The notes beneath the pieces are model-generated. The model ran no database searches, was not told where the DNA came from, and worked only from the letters and a program-made list of their open reading frames with translations. A program made the translations under genes and the position numbers. A DNA stretch of 64,000 nucleotides from Neckera pumila (lineage: Eukaryota > Streptophyta > Bryopsida > Hypnales > Neckeraceae). The stretch spans positions 372,001 through 436,000 of the forward strand of contig OZ018415.1 in assembly GCA_963969595.1 (NCBI GenBank), written 5' to 3'. Positions 11,631 to 22,791 of the stretch are shown here, one piece after another. Position 1 is the first letter of the stretch, and each line of letters starts with the position of its first letter.

Positions 11631-12542
11631 TTACCCCCTAAAAGCCCGTTGTCCCTTCGGGGGACAAATGCGTGTTCGGGCAGGTATCTACGGACTGAAA
11701 TTTTCTCCTGTTTTTTTGAAACTTTTTTGGAAGGTAGAAAACCGATTAGCTCCATGGGAATATAATTTTTTTCACAATCAGTGCTTGGAAACAAAAGTTA
11801 TGACCAAATAAGCTCAAAACAGGGGACGGTGGGTAGCAAAAAAAATTTGCACTTTCTTTTTTTTTTTTAGTATTTTTTTTCTCATATATTATATTTTTGT
11901 CTATCTAAAAAGCTTTGATTCATTTCATTTGGATTTGTTATAAAAAAGTTATAGACATTCTTGTTTTTCGGGCAATTAGAGCATCTTTTTGGAAAAAATA
12001 ACTTGTAGGATTCATTTCTGAATGTAATTTTTCAGCTTTTTCAATTTTTTTTTTTGCATGGTTAAGTTTACTTGCTAGAACAATCTCACCATTGGGATTA
12101 GTGCATTTTAATTCCATCTATATTTTAGATTTTCCTTCTATCTTGTACCTACTTCTACTTAACAATTTTTTTAATAATGAAAATTATTTTTTTTGAATTT
12201 ATCCATTTTGGGTAGATTCTCAACTCAATTCTCCACTATAAACATTTAAAGCTCAAAACTCTATAGTGGAAAAATTATAAGTTAAAAATGTTCAAAGTCA
12301 AAAAATCCAGTTCCACAATGTGCTGAAAATTTTGTTTTTTTCACTTCAAATGTAGATATCTTGCAATGTGTGGGGTCAAAAATTCTGAAATTTTTTCCAC
12401 ACTTTGTCATACTAGTTAGGTGTAAGATTATATGTTTAGATGTGTAAAAAAGCATTTTTCTTTTCTTTTCACTCTTTGCTAAAAAAATGGCAGTTTTGGT
12501 TGTTTTTTGGCAAAAAAAAGGCCTTGGGTGTTTAGGGATTAA
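11631..12542 (+). mobile_element. TTAA element, subfamily B copy 3
   Basis: The left end TTACCCCCTAAAAGCCCG carries one substitution in the target motif; the inner left sequence GTCCCTTCGGGGGACAAATG is itself a small hairpin. The right end is TTTAGGGATTAA at 12531-12542. It abuts a reversed copy, so the junction reads as a perfect 20-bp palindrome, TTTAGGGATTAATCCCTAAA (12531-12550). Confidence 0.75.
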
Positions 12543-13271
12543 TCCCTAAAGGACCAAGCTGATTTTCCTATCAAAAAACACTCAGAACTGTCATTTCTAT
12601 TGCAAAGAGAGAAGAGCTTTAAAAATTGTTTTCGTTTGCATATCCAACCATAAGATCTTATATTTGACTAACATATGAATATGTGGGAGAAATTTCAGAA
12701 ATGTTGACCATGTAGATTGCAAGATACATGCATTTAAAGTGAAGGAAACATATTTTTTTGCACCTTGCTTGACTAGATTTCTTGGCTTCGAATCTTTTTA
12801 GTTCAAATATTTTGCACTACTAATTTCGATTTTCTACTTACTCATGTTAGGTAGTTGAGTTGAGAATCTACAAAAAGAAATTAGGAAAAATGCACTTAAT
12901 TATCACTCATTGAAAAATTGTTAAGTAGAGGTGGGTTCAAGATTGAAGAAAAACCTAAATTGTTAATAGCTTCTAGATGAAGTTGAATCACAATAATTCC
13001 AACAATGAGATTGTTCTAGCAAAAAGATCTTACTCTGTGGCTAACAATTTTTTTGAAAAGTTCTAAAAACTGCATTCAAAAATGAATTCTATAAGTTATT
13101 CTTTCAAGAAGATGCATAGATTGCCCCAAAAAATAAGATTGTCCATAATTTTCTCACAATTAGTCCAAATGTAATGAAACAAAGCTTTACATGTAGAAAA
13201 AAGTACAATCTTTGAGAATAAAATTTATAAAAAACATATTTTGACTTTCTGTAATTTTTTTTGTATTGTCC
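12539..13271 (-). mobile_element. TTAA element, subfamily B copy 4, reversed, one end lost
   Basis: Starts with the subfamily's right terminus in reverse (TTAATCCCTAAAGGACC) and shares the TTAA at 12539-12542 with the preceding copy. It runs through AAGATTGTCCATAATTTTCTC and stops near 13271 without the expected terminal TTAA. Confidence 0.7.
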
Positions 13272-13572
13272 GTTGTCAGGAGGCAGGCTAAGTGATAAAT
13301 GCCAAACACTCTTGTGAATGCTCCCCGAGCAGAAAATTTCATCCTTGTACTAATTATCTTGAAAATCTTCACAAATAATCATCTGACAATCCTGGTTATA
13401 TTGCTGAAATTGAGATATGGCATGGTTCTTTTCAGCCATCCCTGCCATGCATGATGGTATCTCTCCAAGCAAGGGAACAAACATGTTGGATGGTAAGTTA
13501 ATTCTTTTGTTTTTGAACACAAAGCCACTTTGGGGCACCAAACATTCCAAAATGTGACTGATCAAAAGATAC

Positions 13573-13700
13573 TATTAAGAAATGTATTATATTAATACGC
13601 TTTCTATTGTAGTTCACTGTAGTTTATGTTAGTTAGAGTCCCTTGGACCAATAGTAGAGGAGGACGACCATTTATATTCTCTCCCCTTGATATATAAGGT
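13573..13700 (+). repeat. 5' LTR start of an old Copia element
   Basis: The stretch from TATTAAGAAATG through CTATTGTAGTTCACTGTAGT to CCAATAGTAGAGGAGG and TTTATATTCTC matches 21367-21475 (TGTTAAGAAGTA, CCATTGTAGTTTACTTTAGT, CCAATAGTAGAATAGGAGG). The two copies flank Copia gag, RT and RNase H-side fragments in the same orientation, so I read them as the two LTRs. The rest of this LTR is split by two TTAA elements; TTTTATATTCTC and ACATTATCAGTACAC near 15990-16026 may be its end. Confidence 0.6.
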
Positions 13701-13922
13701 AAACCATCTATTGAGGTCAAAATTTGGAATCTACCCCCATGCCATTGCTAAAAAATTTCAAATTTTTTCCCACATGAAGACAAGTGTGAGAAATAGTGAA
13801 AGCTATTGAAATTATATTTTTCAAACAAAGTATGAATTTGTTACAATTTTTGAAGTAATCTATCCAAAAGAGTCAGTAGAATAACCCATAACCAACAAAC
13901 ATTGTATCCAATATGCTCTTCT

Positions 13923-14853
13923 TAACCCCTAAAAGCCCGTTGTCCCTTCGGAGGACAAATGCGTTTTTGGGTAGGTACCTACGGGCTGAAATTTTCTCCT
14001 GATTTTTTGAAATTTTTTTTGAGGTAGAAAAGTTGATTACCTTTGTGGGAGTATAATTTTTTTGACAATTGGTGCCCGGGAACAAAATTTATGACCAAAT
14101 AAGCTCAAAACAGGGGACAAGGGGCAGCACAGGCAGCAAAAAACATTTGCACTCTTTTTTTTTTTTTAGTGTTTCTTTTCTCATAGATTATATTTTTGTC
14201 TATCTAAAAAGCTTTGATTCATTTCATTTGGATTTGTTATGAGAAAGTTATGGACATTCTTGTTTTTTGGGCAATTTGAGCATCTTTTTGAAATAAATAA
14301 CTTGTAGGACTCATTTCTGAATGCAATTTTTCAAAATTTTCAATTTTTTTTTTTGGCATGGTTTAGTTTACTTGCTAAAACAATCTCACCATTGGAGGTA
14401 GTGTATTTTGATTCCATCTAAAATATACGAATATTTTAGATTTTCCTTCTATCTCGTACCTACTTCTACTTAACAATTTTTTTAATAATGAAAATTAAGT
14501 TTTTTTGAGTGTTTTTTTGAGTAGATTGTCAATTCAATTCTCTACTATAAAAATTTAAAGCTCAAAATTTTGTAGTGCAAAAGTTTTACGACAAAAAATG
14601 TTCAAATTCAAAAACTCCAATCCCACAATGTGCTGAAAAACTTGTTTTTTTCACTTTGACTGTAGATATTTTGCAATCTATGCGGTCAAAAATTCTGAAA
14701 TTTTTTCCACACATTCTTTTACTAGTTAGATGCAAGATCCTATGGTTAGATGTGCAAAAAGAACCTTTTTTAATTTTTTTTCACTCTTTACTAAAAAATG
14801 GCAGTTTTGGGTGTTTTTAGGCAGAAAAAAGACCTTGGGCCTTTAAGGGTTAA
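13923..14853 (+). mobile_element. TTAA element, subfamily B copy 5 (931 bp), tandem
   Basis: Full-length: TTAACCCCTAAAAGCCCG at the left and CTTTAAGGGTTAA at the right. The inner left hairpin GTCCCTTCGGAGGACAAATG is present. Its right TTAA (14850-14853) is also the left TTAA of the next copy. It sits within the proposed Copia 5' LTR/leader. Confidence 0.8.
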
Positions 14854-15702
14854 CCCCTAAAAAGCCCATTGTTCATTCGAGGGACAAATGGGATTTTGGG
14901 CAGGTGCCTACAAGTTGAATTTTTGTTGGGATTTTTTTTTTAAATTTTTTGAAGATAGAAAAAATAATAAGCTTCTTGAGAATTTAATCTTTTTTTCAAT
15001 TGTTGCTCGGAAAAAAAAGCTATGCCCAAATAACCATAAACCAGGGGATGGAGGGCTGCAAAAAAAACATTTTAAATTTTAAGTTTTAAGTTTTAAGTTT
15101 TTTTCTTATAGATTATATTTTTGTCTATCTGGAAAGCTTTGATTCATTTCATTTGGATTTCTTATGAGAAAGTTATAGACAATCTTGTTTTTCGGGCACT
15201 TAGAGCATTTTCATGAAAAAGTAACTTGTAGGATTCATTTCTGAATGTAAATTTTACAATTTAAAAGAACAAAAACCTTGCAAGGTTTAGTTTTTTTGCT
15301 AATACAATCTTACCATTGGAATTAGTGCTTTTTAATTCCTTATAAAAGATACTAATATTTTAGATTTTCCTTTAGTCTTGTACCTACTTCTACTTAGCAA
15401 TTTTTTTAATAATGAATTTTTTTTTTTAAATTTAAATTTTTTCCTAGACTCTTAGCTTAGTTATTCACAACAGAATTTAAGAGCTCAAAACTTTGTTTTT
15501 TTCACTTTAAACACAAATATCTTGCAATCTTTGCGGTCAAAAAATTTGAAATTTTTTCCACACATTTTTATACTAGTTAGGTATAAGATTTTATGGTTAG
15601 ATATGCAGAAAAAATATTTTCAATTTTTTCACTCTTTGCTGTAGAAATGACAGTTTTGGGTGTTTTTTGGTAGAAAATAGGCCTTGGGCTTTTAGGGGTT
15701 AA
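14850..15702 (+). mobile_element. TTAA element, subfamily B copy 6 (853 bp), tandem
   Basis: Left end TTAACCCCTAAAAAGCCC, right end CTTTTAGGGGTTAA. Direct tandem with the previous copy, with a single TTAA between them, as expected if one element inserted into the TTAA at the end of the other. Holds the subfamily blocks ATTTGGATTTCTTATGAG and GCAATCTTTGCGGTC. No intact frame. Confidence 0.8.
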
Positions 15703-16577
15703 TCACCTGAAGTGGTTACAATAACTTCTAATGTAGAAAGCCTTGAAAGTCACTTCCTACAATGACTTTTTACACTAAAAATGCAGGTGTTCCTAATGAT
15801 GTCACTAATTACTCCATTGGTGTCAAATTAGACATTGATTGTGGCCAAAAAAAATTATCATGGGGTCATTAGGTGTCCACTATGGATCATCCAACTACAA
15901 TGGGCTGGTTTACCTTAGTTTCAAACCACTTTCGAATGTCTTAGCTTCTTTCTTCTTGCATACTATAGTTTTACAACCTTTTGTAGTTTTGTTATCTTTT
16001 ATATTCTCAACACATTATCAGTACACTCTTTTGATCATTTGATTTTTGTCTTGTCTTGAAAGAGGTTATTAGGACACTCTTTGATGATTTTTATCTTGAG
16101 CTTTGCATTTTGCAATTCTAATTTGGTTTTTGTTGTGAGGGATGTTATTGGCACACTTTCCTATTATCAGTGGCTACTATTAATATGGAGCCACCAAGAC
16201 TCTAGCCTAATCTTTTGCACAACTGACAATTGATGGCAGGATTTATTTGTTGTAGGCAAAAATTGAAAAAGTGCATATATTTGCGGATCAATTATACAAT
16301 ATATTATTTTTGAGCATCTTTTTGTTGTTAGTACCTCTATTTCTACCACTATTTTTTATAGAACATTATTTTTGCTCCGTTGTCATCTTGTTCCTTTTTT
16401 GCAACATCAATTTTTGGAACTTGAAAATCCAACTGCCCTTTGGCACAAGTTCAAATCTCTTTTTTATCACAAGAAAATTATCTTTCCAAAGTCCATCATG
16501 ATTAAACTCATTTACAAGTATAGGATATACTAACATCTGTTTTTTTCAATTATGAGCTATACTATATTATATCACAA
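15703..16577 (+). other. Proposed Copia 5' LTR remainder and leader
   Basis: This AT-rich stretch lies between the tandem TTAA pair and the Copia gag relic. TTTTATATTCTC at about 15997 followed by ACATTATCAGTACACTC looks like an LTR end and primer-site region, but the primer-binding site cannot be proved by eye. The frames at 15839-16042 and 16271-16501 have no family motif. Confidence 0.35.
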
Positions 16578-16832
16578 TTGAAGTTGTATGCTCATGCCAT
16601 TATTGAGGAAGAGGTGATTGAGAAAACTCTCTCAACATTTCCATTGATACTTAATGAACTTGCACAACAATATAGATATATGAACTTTGAGAATCATTCA
16701 AATCTCATGTCTTTGTTACTTCTTGCTGAAAAGCAAAACAAACTCTTCTTGCAAAATGTAGAGTCCCGTCTAGTTGGAGCTACAATTTTTGAGTCTTATG
16801 TTGCAAAGACTTTAACGTTAAATACTCAGTAG
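16578..16832 (+). pseudogene. Ty1/Copia gag (UBN2-type) fragment
   Basis: The 84-codon frame reads IIEEEVIEKTLSTFP, then LAQQYRYMNF and LLLAEKQNKLFLQNVESR. These blocks are typical of the UBN2/Gag region of plant Copia elements (EKTL.TFP, QYR..NF, LLLAE..N.LL..N.ESRP). The frame covers only the C-terminal part of a gag domain. About 60 bases downstream, CHKCAKW (16919 on) may be a worn zinc-knuckle. This is a remnant inside the element bounded by the LTR-like repeats at 13573 and 21367. Confidence 0.75.
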
Positions 16833-17419
16833 CCATAGCTATGATAATACATGTAAAAAAGAAGAATAACACTTCCTTTACTAACAACCATGGTAAGCTT
16901 TTGTTAGAGTCGCATTCTTGCCACAAATGTGCAAAGTGGGCAATCTAGCATTGTTTGTGGAGCACCAAAGTATTTTGTAAAGATGTTCCAGAAGCACAAG
17001 AAGCTTTGGATTCAAATTCGAAAAGCTCATTCCATAAATGCGTCCATGGAATCATTTGGAGTTGAAGATCTAGAGACATAAGTTGCTCACGATACCTCCA
17101 CTAGTGAGTTTTGTGATGTGTTCCTTGACTTTGCAATTACAAATACAATCTTGTGGGCTAAATAATTTTTTACTGCAATTATACATACAATTCTACAAGA
17201 TAAGTAATTTTTTGCTTCAACTATAAATACAATCCTGCGAAATAAGCAATTTTTTTGCTACAACTATAAATTTAATCTTGTAGGATAAATGAATTTTTTG
17301 ATGAAAATAATCTTCAACTTGGCTGAATCGAATGTAGTTTGTTTCCAAGAAGACATCTATTTATTTACGTAAAAGATAAGTCTTTGGACCTATTGTGAAT
17401 AATCTTTCTTCTTGACCTC

Positions 17420-17690
17420 TTAGATATAAGCTGACATTTGTGCGCAAGTATAATGAAAAATTTCAGATTATCTGTTCCAAAGCCCATCGGATTGCTCATG
17501 GTTTCACTCAATAATTTGATATTGATTATAATTCTACATTTCACCAGTTACGGATTTTATTGTTGGATGATACTTTATTGAAATGAAAGTGCACACCATC
17601 CTTGAAATGTGTCTCATAGATGTAGTCACTGCTTATTTATGTTACTCCCTTTATACTAATATTTATATATATGAAAGTAAGTCCCACATG
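17420..17690 (+). pseudogene. Ty1/Copia reverse transcriptase N-terminal relic
   Basis: Reading across a stop and a frameshift gives FVRKYNEK, then SKAHRIAHGFTQ, then DIDYNSTF, and in the next frame MCLIDVVTAYLCYSLYTNIY. These are the ordered landmarks of Copia RT (VRK.NE, YKARLVAQGF.Q, GIDY..T.SPV, DV.TAYL.G.L...IYM). Integrase, expected between gag and RT, is missing or unrecognisable, so the element was deleted internally as well as decayed. Same strand as the gag relic. Confidence 0.75.
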
Positions 17691-17997
17691 GTGTCGAGAC
17701 CACTAATCAAATTATTTCAATTTTGGGCAAATATCATGGTGTTAAATTACAACGGGCATTATATGGTCTTAACTCCTAAGCGTCACAGACAGAACACCAG
17801 AAGTGAGGGGCTTGGAGGTGAATTATAGAAAAAATGTCATAACTTGAAGTTTACTTGGCTACTGAAGTTTTCACCCTAGAAATTGCAAGCCAACTTCTTG
17901 ATGAGTGCAGATTTGCAATTTTTGAGCAAATCCACCATACAAATACAAATATTATAATGTTTGATGAACAAGATCTTTCAGGAATCCTGCTCACTTT

Positions 17998-18926
17998 TTA
18001 ACCCCTAAACTACCAAAGTCCCCTCAAGGGACACTTGGGATTTTGGGCAGGCTCGTGAGACCTGAAATTTTGACCTGATTTTTTGAAACTTTTTTTTGAA
18101 GATAGGAAATCACATTAGCTTTCTAAAAATCTAATTTTTTTTCAATCGGTGCCCGGGAACAAAAGTTATGCCACCCGATGTCAAAAAAGCAAGTCGCCGG
18201 GCAGAAAAAAAAACTTCAAAAAATTGAATTTTTCTTTTTCAAATTTTTTTCCTCAAAGATCATGTTTTGGCCTACTTTTGAAGCTTTGGTTCATTCTATT
18301 TGGACTCAATATGAGAAAGTTATGGACAATCTTGTTTTTTGGGCAATCTAAGCATCTACAAAAAAAAAAAAAAACTTTTAGAATTCATTTCTGAATGCAA
18401 TATTCAAAAAAATTCAATTTTTTTTGGACAAGGTAAAGCTTGTTTGCAAGAACAATCCCACCATTGGGATTATGGTGTTTTAATTCCACCTAAGACCTAT
18501 TAACGATTTAGTATTTTGTTTATTTTTGGACCTACTTCTACTTAACAGTTTTTTTATATGTGAAAATCAAGTTTTGAATTCTAAATTTTTTTTCCCGAAC
18601 TCTCAAATCAAATGTGCAACACAAAATTTTTTTACCTTTATGGTGTGTAGTTCAAAAAAAATCCACAAATGGCTATCAAAGTCATCAGAAATTGCAAGCC
18701 ACAGTTCCAAAAAACTTCTTTTCCAACTTCAAATGCTAATATCTTCCAATCCGTATGGTCAAACTTCATGAAATTTTTACCATATGATTTAAGACAAATG
18801 AAGTTCAAGATCCTACGGTTAGATTCTAAAATAAAATAAAAAAATTGTTTAGGGAGTGAACGCAGCAAAAATGACAGTTTTCAGTGGTTTTGGATCCAAA
18901 AACTGCCTTGGTATTTTAGGGGTTAA
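17998..18926 (+). mobile_element. TTAA element, subfamily B copy 7 (929 bp)
   Basis: Bounded by TTAACCCCTAAAC and TTTTAGGGGTTAA. The inner left hairpin is GTCCCCTCAAGGGACAC. Shares GAGAAAGTTATGGACAATC with the other copies. Inserted inside the Copia element between its RT halves. The frames at 18149-18771 are not conserved among copies. Confidence 0.8.
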
Positions 18927-19211
18927 CACAATGACTCTTTGGGAATTTGTAGAGGGAAGAGCACAAATGAGATGTGTGTAAGCTTCAAGTGTGCTGTAGA
19001 ATGTGTAAATAAGAATCCAGGGGAAAAAAAAGTTCTTCCAAGACAAGCAAATTCCAACTTTTGTGGCCTTTGAAAGTTGCAAGATTCAAGGCAAGACTGT
19101 GTCTGCAAGCTCGGTATAGTCAACAGAGGCCCAGGCAAGTGCCAATTCACTCAAAGATCAGGCTGATCCATGGACAACAGGTGCAGATTGGTGTGATCTA
19201 CATCCCTATAA
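18927..19211. other. Unassigned DNA inside the Copia mosaic
   Basis: About 285 bp between a TTAA element and a small MITE; no motif recognised. Confidence 0.35.
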
Positions 19212-19619
19212 GGTAGGATGCTCTAAAAGTGACCACTTAAGGGCTGGTCCGCCTTTTCCGTAAGTCTGCATGAATAGAAATATTTTTCACTCATTTTTCA
19301 GAGAAAGAAAGATGGATGAAGAACGTAACCCAAGTGGTTTCATATTTTTTGAAGCATTTTTGAATTAGTTATGAATTTCCTAAGATTTTTGTTGTAGGTA
19401 CCTATTTGTGACCCTAGGTCTCCCAAAATGCGTCCACTTACAACTTCTAAAGTGATTTGAGGAAATAAAGGCCAATGATTGGCTCTTGCAATAAATAATA
19501 CTTTTTTGGGTGGTTCAATCAATGACTAAAGTGGTCCATTTAAAGACCAACTCATATCTATTCACTACCATTTTGTAGGGTTGATTTGAAGAAGCCGGTT
19601 GCTTTTGGAGCATCCTACC
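19212..19619. mobile_element. 408-bp MITE with GGTAGGATGCTC ends
   Basis: The left end GGTAGGATGCTCTAAAAGTG is mirrored by TTGCTTTTGGAGCATCCTACC at the right end. Interior short and AT-rich without an open frame. Superfamily and target duplication are not clear. Confidence 0.6.
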
Positions 19620-19675
19620 ATACTATTGTAGAACACAAAAGTACACAGTGCGATTGAAATCAACTCGTACATCTC

Positions 19676-20610
19676 TTAACCCCCAAAGGACCAATTGCAA
19701 CATGCATTTTTTGGCCGTATAGAAATTTTGTGCAGGTACGTGTGACTAGAGATATCCATATTTGAGGCTGAAATTTTAATAGAAGGTAGGGACGGGGAAT
19801 ATCTTCATGCGTACCAAGTTTCATGACATTTCAAAATACGAGTCAAAACTTGTGACCTAATATGTTACTTTTTTTTTTAACTGGGCAGTTTGGGCAGATA
19901 AAAAAAAATCATTTTTTCCGGAATTTTTTCTTAAAATTGGTTCTCTTCATTTATATATACTTAAAAAACTTTGAGTCATTCCATTTCAATCAATGAATCA
20001 AAAGTTATGAGGGTTTTTGAATTGCGGGCAGTTATGGATTCTCTACTCTAAAAAACCCTTCAAAGTCATTAATTTAACTCAATTTTCAATATTTTTGGAA
20101 AAAAACCAACCTAGGATGTAGATTGATTATTACAACATTACAACCACTGGGATTGGCATTTTTAAATTCCATAATTAAATTTTTAACAATTTAGTATTTT
20201 GAATCATTTTCTACTTCTTTCTACTTACTATTTTTTTCCTATATGTTGTACAATTCCAAATGATGTGAAAATTTTCAAGCATATAGACAACTTGTTTAGG
20301 AAACTGAATTCAAAGAACCACCACCTTTATCGTCATTTTTTCATTGATAAGTGAGCTTGCAAAGTGCAGCTGCCCAATTTTTCGCAAGATTGAAAAAATG
20401 GTTTTCAAGACTTTGAATGCTTATATCTTATGATCCACATGGTGGAATTTTCTGAAATTTTTACCACATGTTTTCATAATATCATACTACAAGATCCTAC
20501 GATTACATCTGTCAAAAATTGTTTTTTTCCAAAGATTTGGTAGTTGTATTAGAAATGGCAATCTTGGAGTGTTTTTGGTGATTACATAGTCATGAAACTT
20601 TAGGGGTTAA
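19676..20610 (+). mobile_element. TTAA element, subfamily A copy 2 (935 bp)
   Basis: Left end TTAACCCCCAAAGGACC, then TTTTTTGGCCGTATAG; right end ACTTTAGGGGTTAA. Very similar along its length to 50980-51907. No intact frame. Inserted in the Copia element. Confidence 0.8.
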
Positions 20611-20779
20611 ACAAAAGTTTTGATTCTTAGCATCCAAAAGACATCTGCTCTGCCGCACAGGGTTTAATCATTACATGTACACATGTGGTATCAATGATTA
20701 TGGGACTAGTTCATTGAGCATCATTTTATAAACAATCCATTGCTCCCAATCAAATATAGATTTATGACCCTTATTCCCC

Positions 20780-21002
20780 TATTGAGGAAGAAGACGAACC
20801 ATTGAGTGAACAATATCTATACTTTGATGTAGTCAAAGTACTTTTGTATTTGGCTACATTTGCAAGGCTTGACATTGCACTTGCAGTTAGTGTCTTCGCA
20901 AGGTATAGTGCATGGGAATGGCATTTGAATCTCGATTTGAATGCAGCAACTCAATATTTTGCAGCAAGAGATTCAATAGATTTTTTTAACATTAAATTGT
21001 AG
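20780..21002 (+). pseudogene. Ty1/Copia RT to RNase H junction relic
   Basis: The frame contains YFDVVKVLLYLATFARLDIA followed by VSVFARYSA. This matches the Copia segment just after RT (Y...VG.L.YL....RPDIA.AV..L.R). Continuation into RNase H is lost. Same strand and order as the gag and RT relics upstream, separated from them by two TTAA elements and a MITE. Confidence 0.75.
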
Positions 21003-21216
21003 AAACCTTTACTATTGTTCCAAGGATTTTTTTCCACTGGATTTTATCATGAGAATTGATTGATAAAGGTATTGTATTCTTTTTCCTTCATTTGTGGTTT
21101 GTCCTTGATCATAATTAAGGTTTTCTTAGATAAGGTTTTAATGAGACAACAACCGTGTATCTTGCCAAATTATGAAAATGATCATATATGACATAGCATA
21201 GAATTTTGTACAAATG

Positions 21217-21343
21217 CACTACAAAAAAAGAGGTTATAAATGACTTGATCTCAATGACTATAGAAGTCATTTCTTATCCACAATGATTGTAAAATAGTCA
21301 TTTTGCACTCATTGTGGACAAGTCATTGTGTTTTTGCATAGTG
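21217..21343. mobile_element. 127-bp CACTA-type MITE, ATG target duplication
   Basis: Starts CACTACAAAAAAAGAGG and ends GTTTTTGCATAGTG. The three bases ATG precede the left end (21214-21216) and follow the right end (21344-21346). CACTA termini with a 3-bp duplication are diagnostic of CACTA-derived MITEs. AATGACT/AGTCATT subterminal repeats are inside. Confidence 0.75.
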
Positions 21344-21353
21344 ATGTTATGTT

Positions 21354-21475
21354 GAGTGAGAAGGAATGTTAAGAAGTATACGATATTAATAAGCTCTCCA
21401 TTGTAGTTTACTTTAGTCTGAGTTCCTTGAACCAATAGTAGAATAGGAGGACTATTTATATTCTCCCTCAAGACT
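21354..21475 (+). repeat. Copia polypurine tract and 3' LTR start
   Basis: GAGTGAGAAGGAA stands directly before TGTTAAGAAG (21367), the usual layout of a polypurine tract followed by a TG-starting 3' LTR. The LTR matches 13573-13690 up to TTTATATTCTC, after which it breaks off into other repeat sequence. Confidence 0.6.
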
Positions 21476-21479
21476 TAGT

Positions 21480-21722
21480 GTATAGTTTCAAGTGTATAGT
21501 AGAGTCAAACTTTGTTAGCTATGCTAAGGCAATTTCAAGAAAAAACACATTTTCTTCTAATTTCAAGCCCTATTATTTTGCAATATGTGAAGTCAACGTT
21601 TTTGAAAATTTTCCCACATATTCCAATTATATGTCTCTAACTTTTCATTGTTTGAATTTTTTTTTAAAATTCTTCATTGCACAAGAAATTATCAAAAAAT
21701 GATTATTGTATTGCCAATTTAC
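21480..21722. repeat. TTAA-family interior fragment
   Basis: Stretches such as GCAATATGTGAAGTCAACG and TTTTCCCACATATTCC resemble the middle-right part of TTAA elements. No ends are preserved. The frame 21478-21702 has no family motif. Confidence 0.4.
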
Positions 21723-22644
21723 TTGACCCCTAAAGGACCACATGTTTAAAAGCCCAAAACAACTTCAAAATACTTGTCTCCAAAGTAAGGTCAAAATCTT
21801 CATCAATATTTGCTTTTAAACAAATCCAACTATAGATTCCTTTGGTTAATTTATTGAAGTACATTTTCCCAAAATCTTAGAATGAATATTTCCACTGATT
21901 GCAAGTTCAATGTGCCTAAACTTCAAAATGTAGGCTTTTCTAGCCCTTCCAAAAGGTGAAGTTTTGTCTTTCAACATTTTTAGAAAAAAACAAGTATGTC
22001 CTACAGCTTTTGCAATTTAGCCAATATGTTGGAAAATGGTTTGAAAATATACAAAAGAAAATTCAACCAAAAAAACTTTTATATTCATCTTTAAAAAATT
22101 TATAAAGTGCAAAGGTAGTATTGAATGAAACAAAACGAATTTGCTAATAACTTTTATAAAATGTTGAAATTATTATTTCCAATACTAATTTGCTACTAAC
22201 TTTTACAAATAGAATTCTAGTAAACAATTAGTATCCTTTAGGTGTTAAGTTAACCTCCTTGCATTGCAAGGTGATTTAGAGTAAGCTAGACTCTATATTT
22301 GCTATTAAAATTTTTCATAAGTGAACCTAATAGCATATACTTATGAACGATGAAAATCCTCATTTTGCATGAAGCAAAGATTTTACTCCAAAAGAGCCCA
22401 AACTCTGCTGACCTAGTTTTGCAAGAATGAAAAACAAATTTTCCCTTCAAACGTTATAATCTTTCAATCCATGCGGTCAAATGGTATGAAATTTTTTCTA
22501 CACATTGCCTTACTTGTTTAATGCACTTTTGTATGGTTGGAATTCAAAAAGACAATCTTGATTTTTTATTTTGAACAATGCATCAAAAATTGGCAATTTT
22601 AGACTTTTCTTCTTCCAAAACACCCTCTAACCTTTAAGGATTAA
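21723..22644 (+). mobile_element. TTAA element, diverged copy (922 bp)
   Basis: Left end TTGACCCCTAAAGGACC (TTAA worn to TTGA), right end CCTTTAAGGATTAA. Inner CAATCCATGCGGTCAAATGG and ATTTTTTCTACACATTGCC match the family's right half; the left half differs. A third subfamily is likely. Confidence 0.65.
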
Positions 22645-22791
22645 AAATAAAATTGTTGTAAGTTTTGATTTTCTCATCAATGAGATTTCTGGAAATTATA
22701 AAGAGGATACAAGGAATACATTAGATGCTCATGACATATCAAATCATGTTGTTCTACCTTCTTCAAGCAATTTTATTCCAGTTAACCTCGA

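Noticed and set aside
12531..12550. Interstitial telomere (TTTAGGG/CCCTAAA)
   Set aside because: The motif occurs only once per element end and always inside the TTAACCCCTAAA terminus, so it is a transposon end rather than telomeric repeat.
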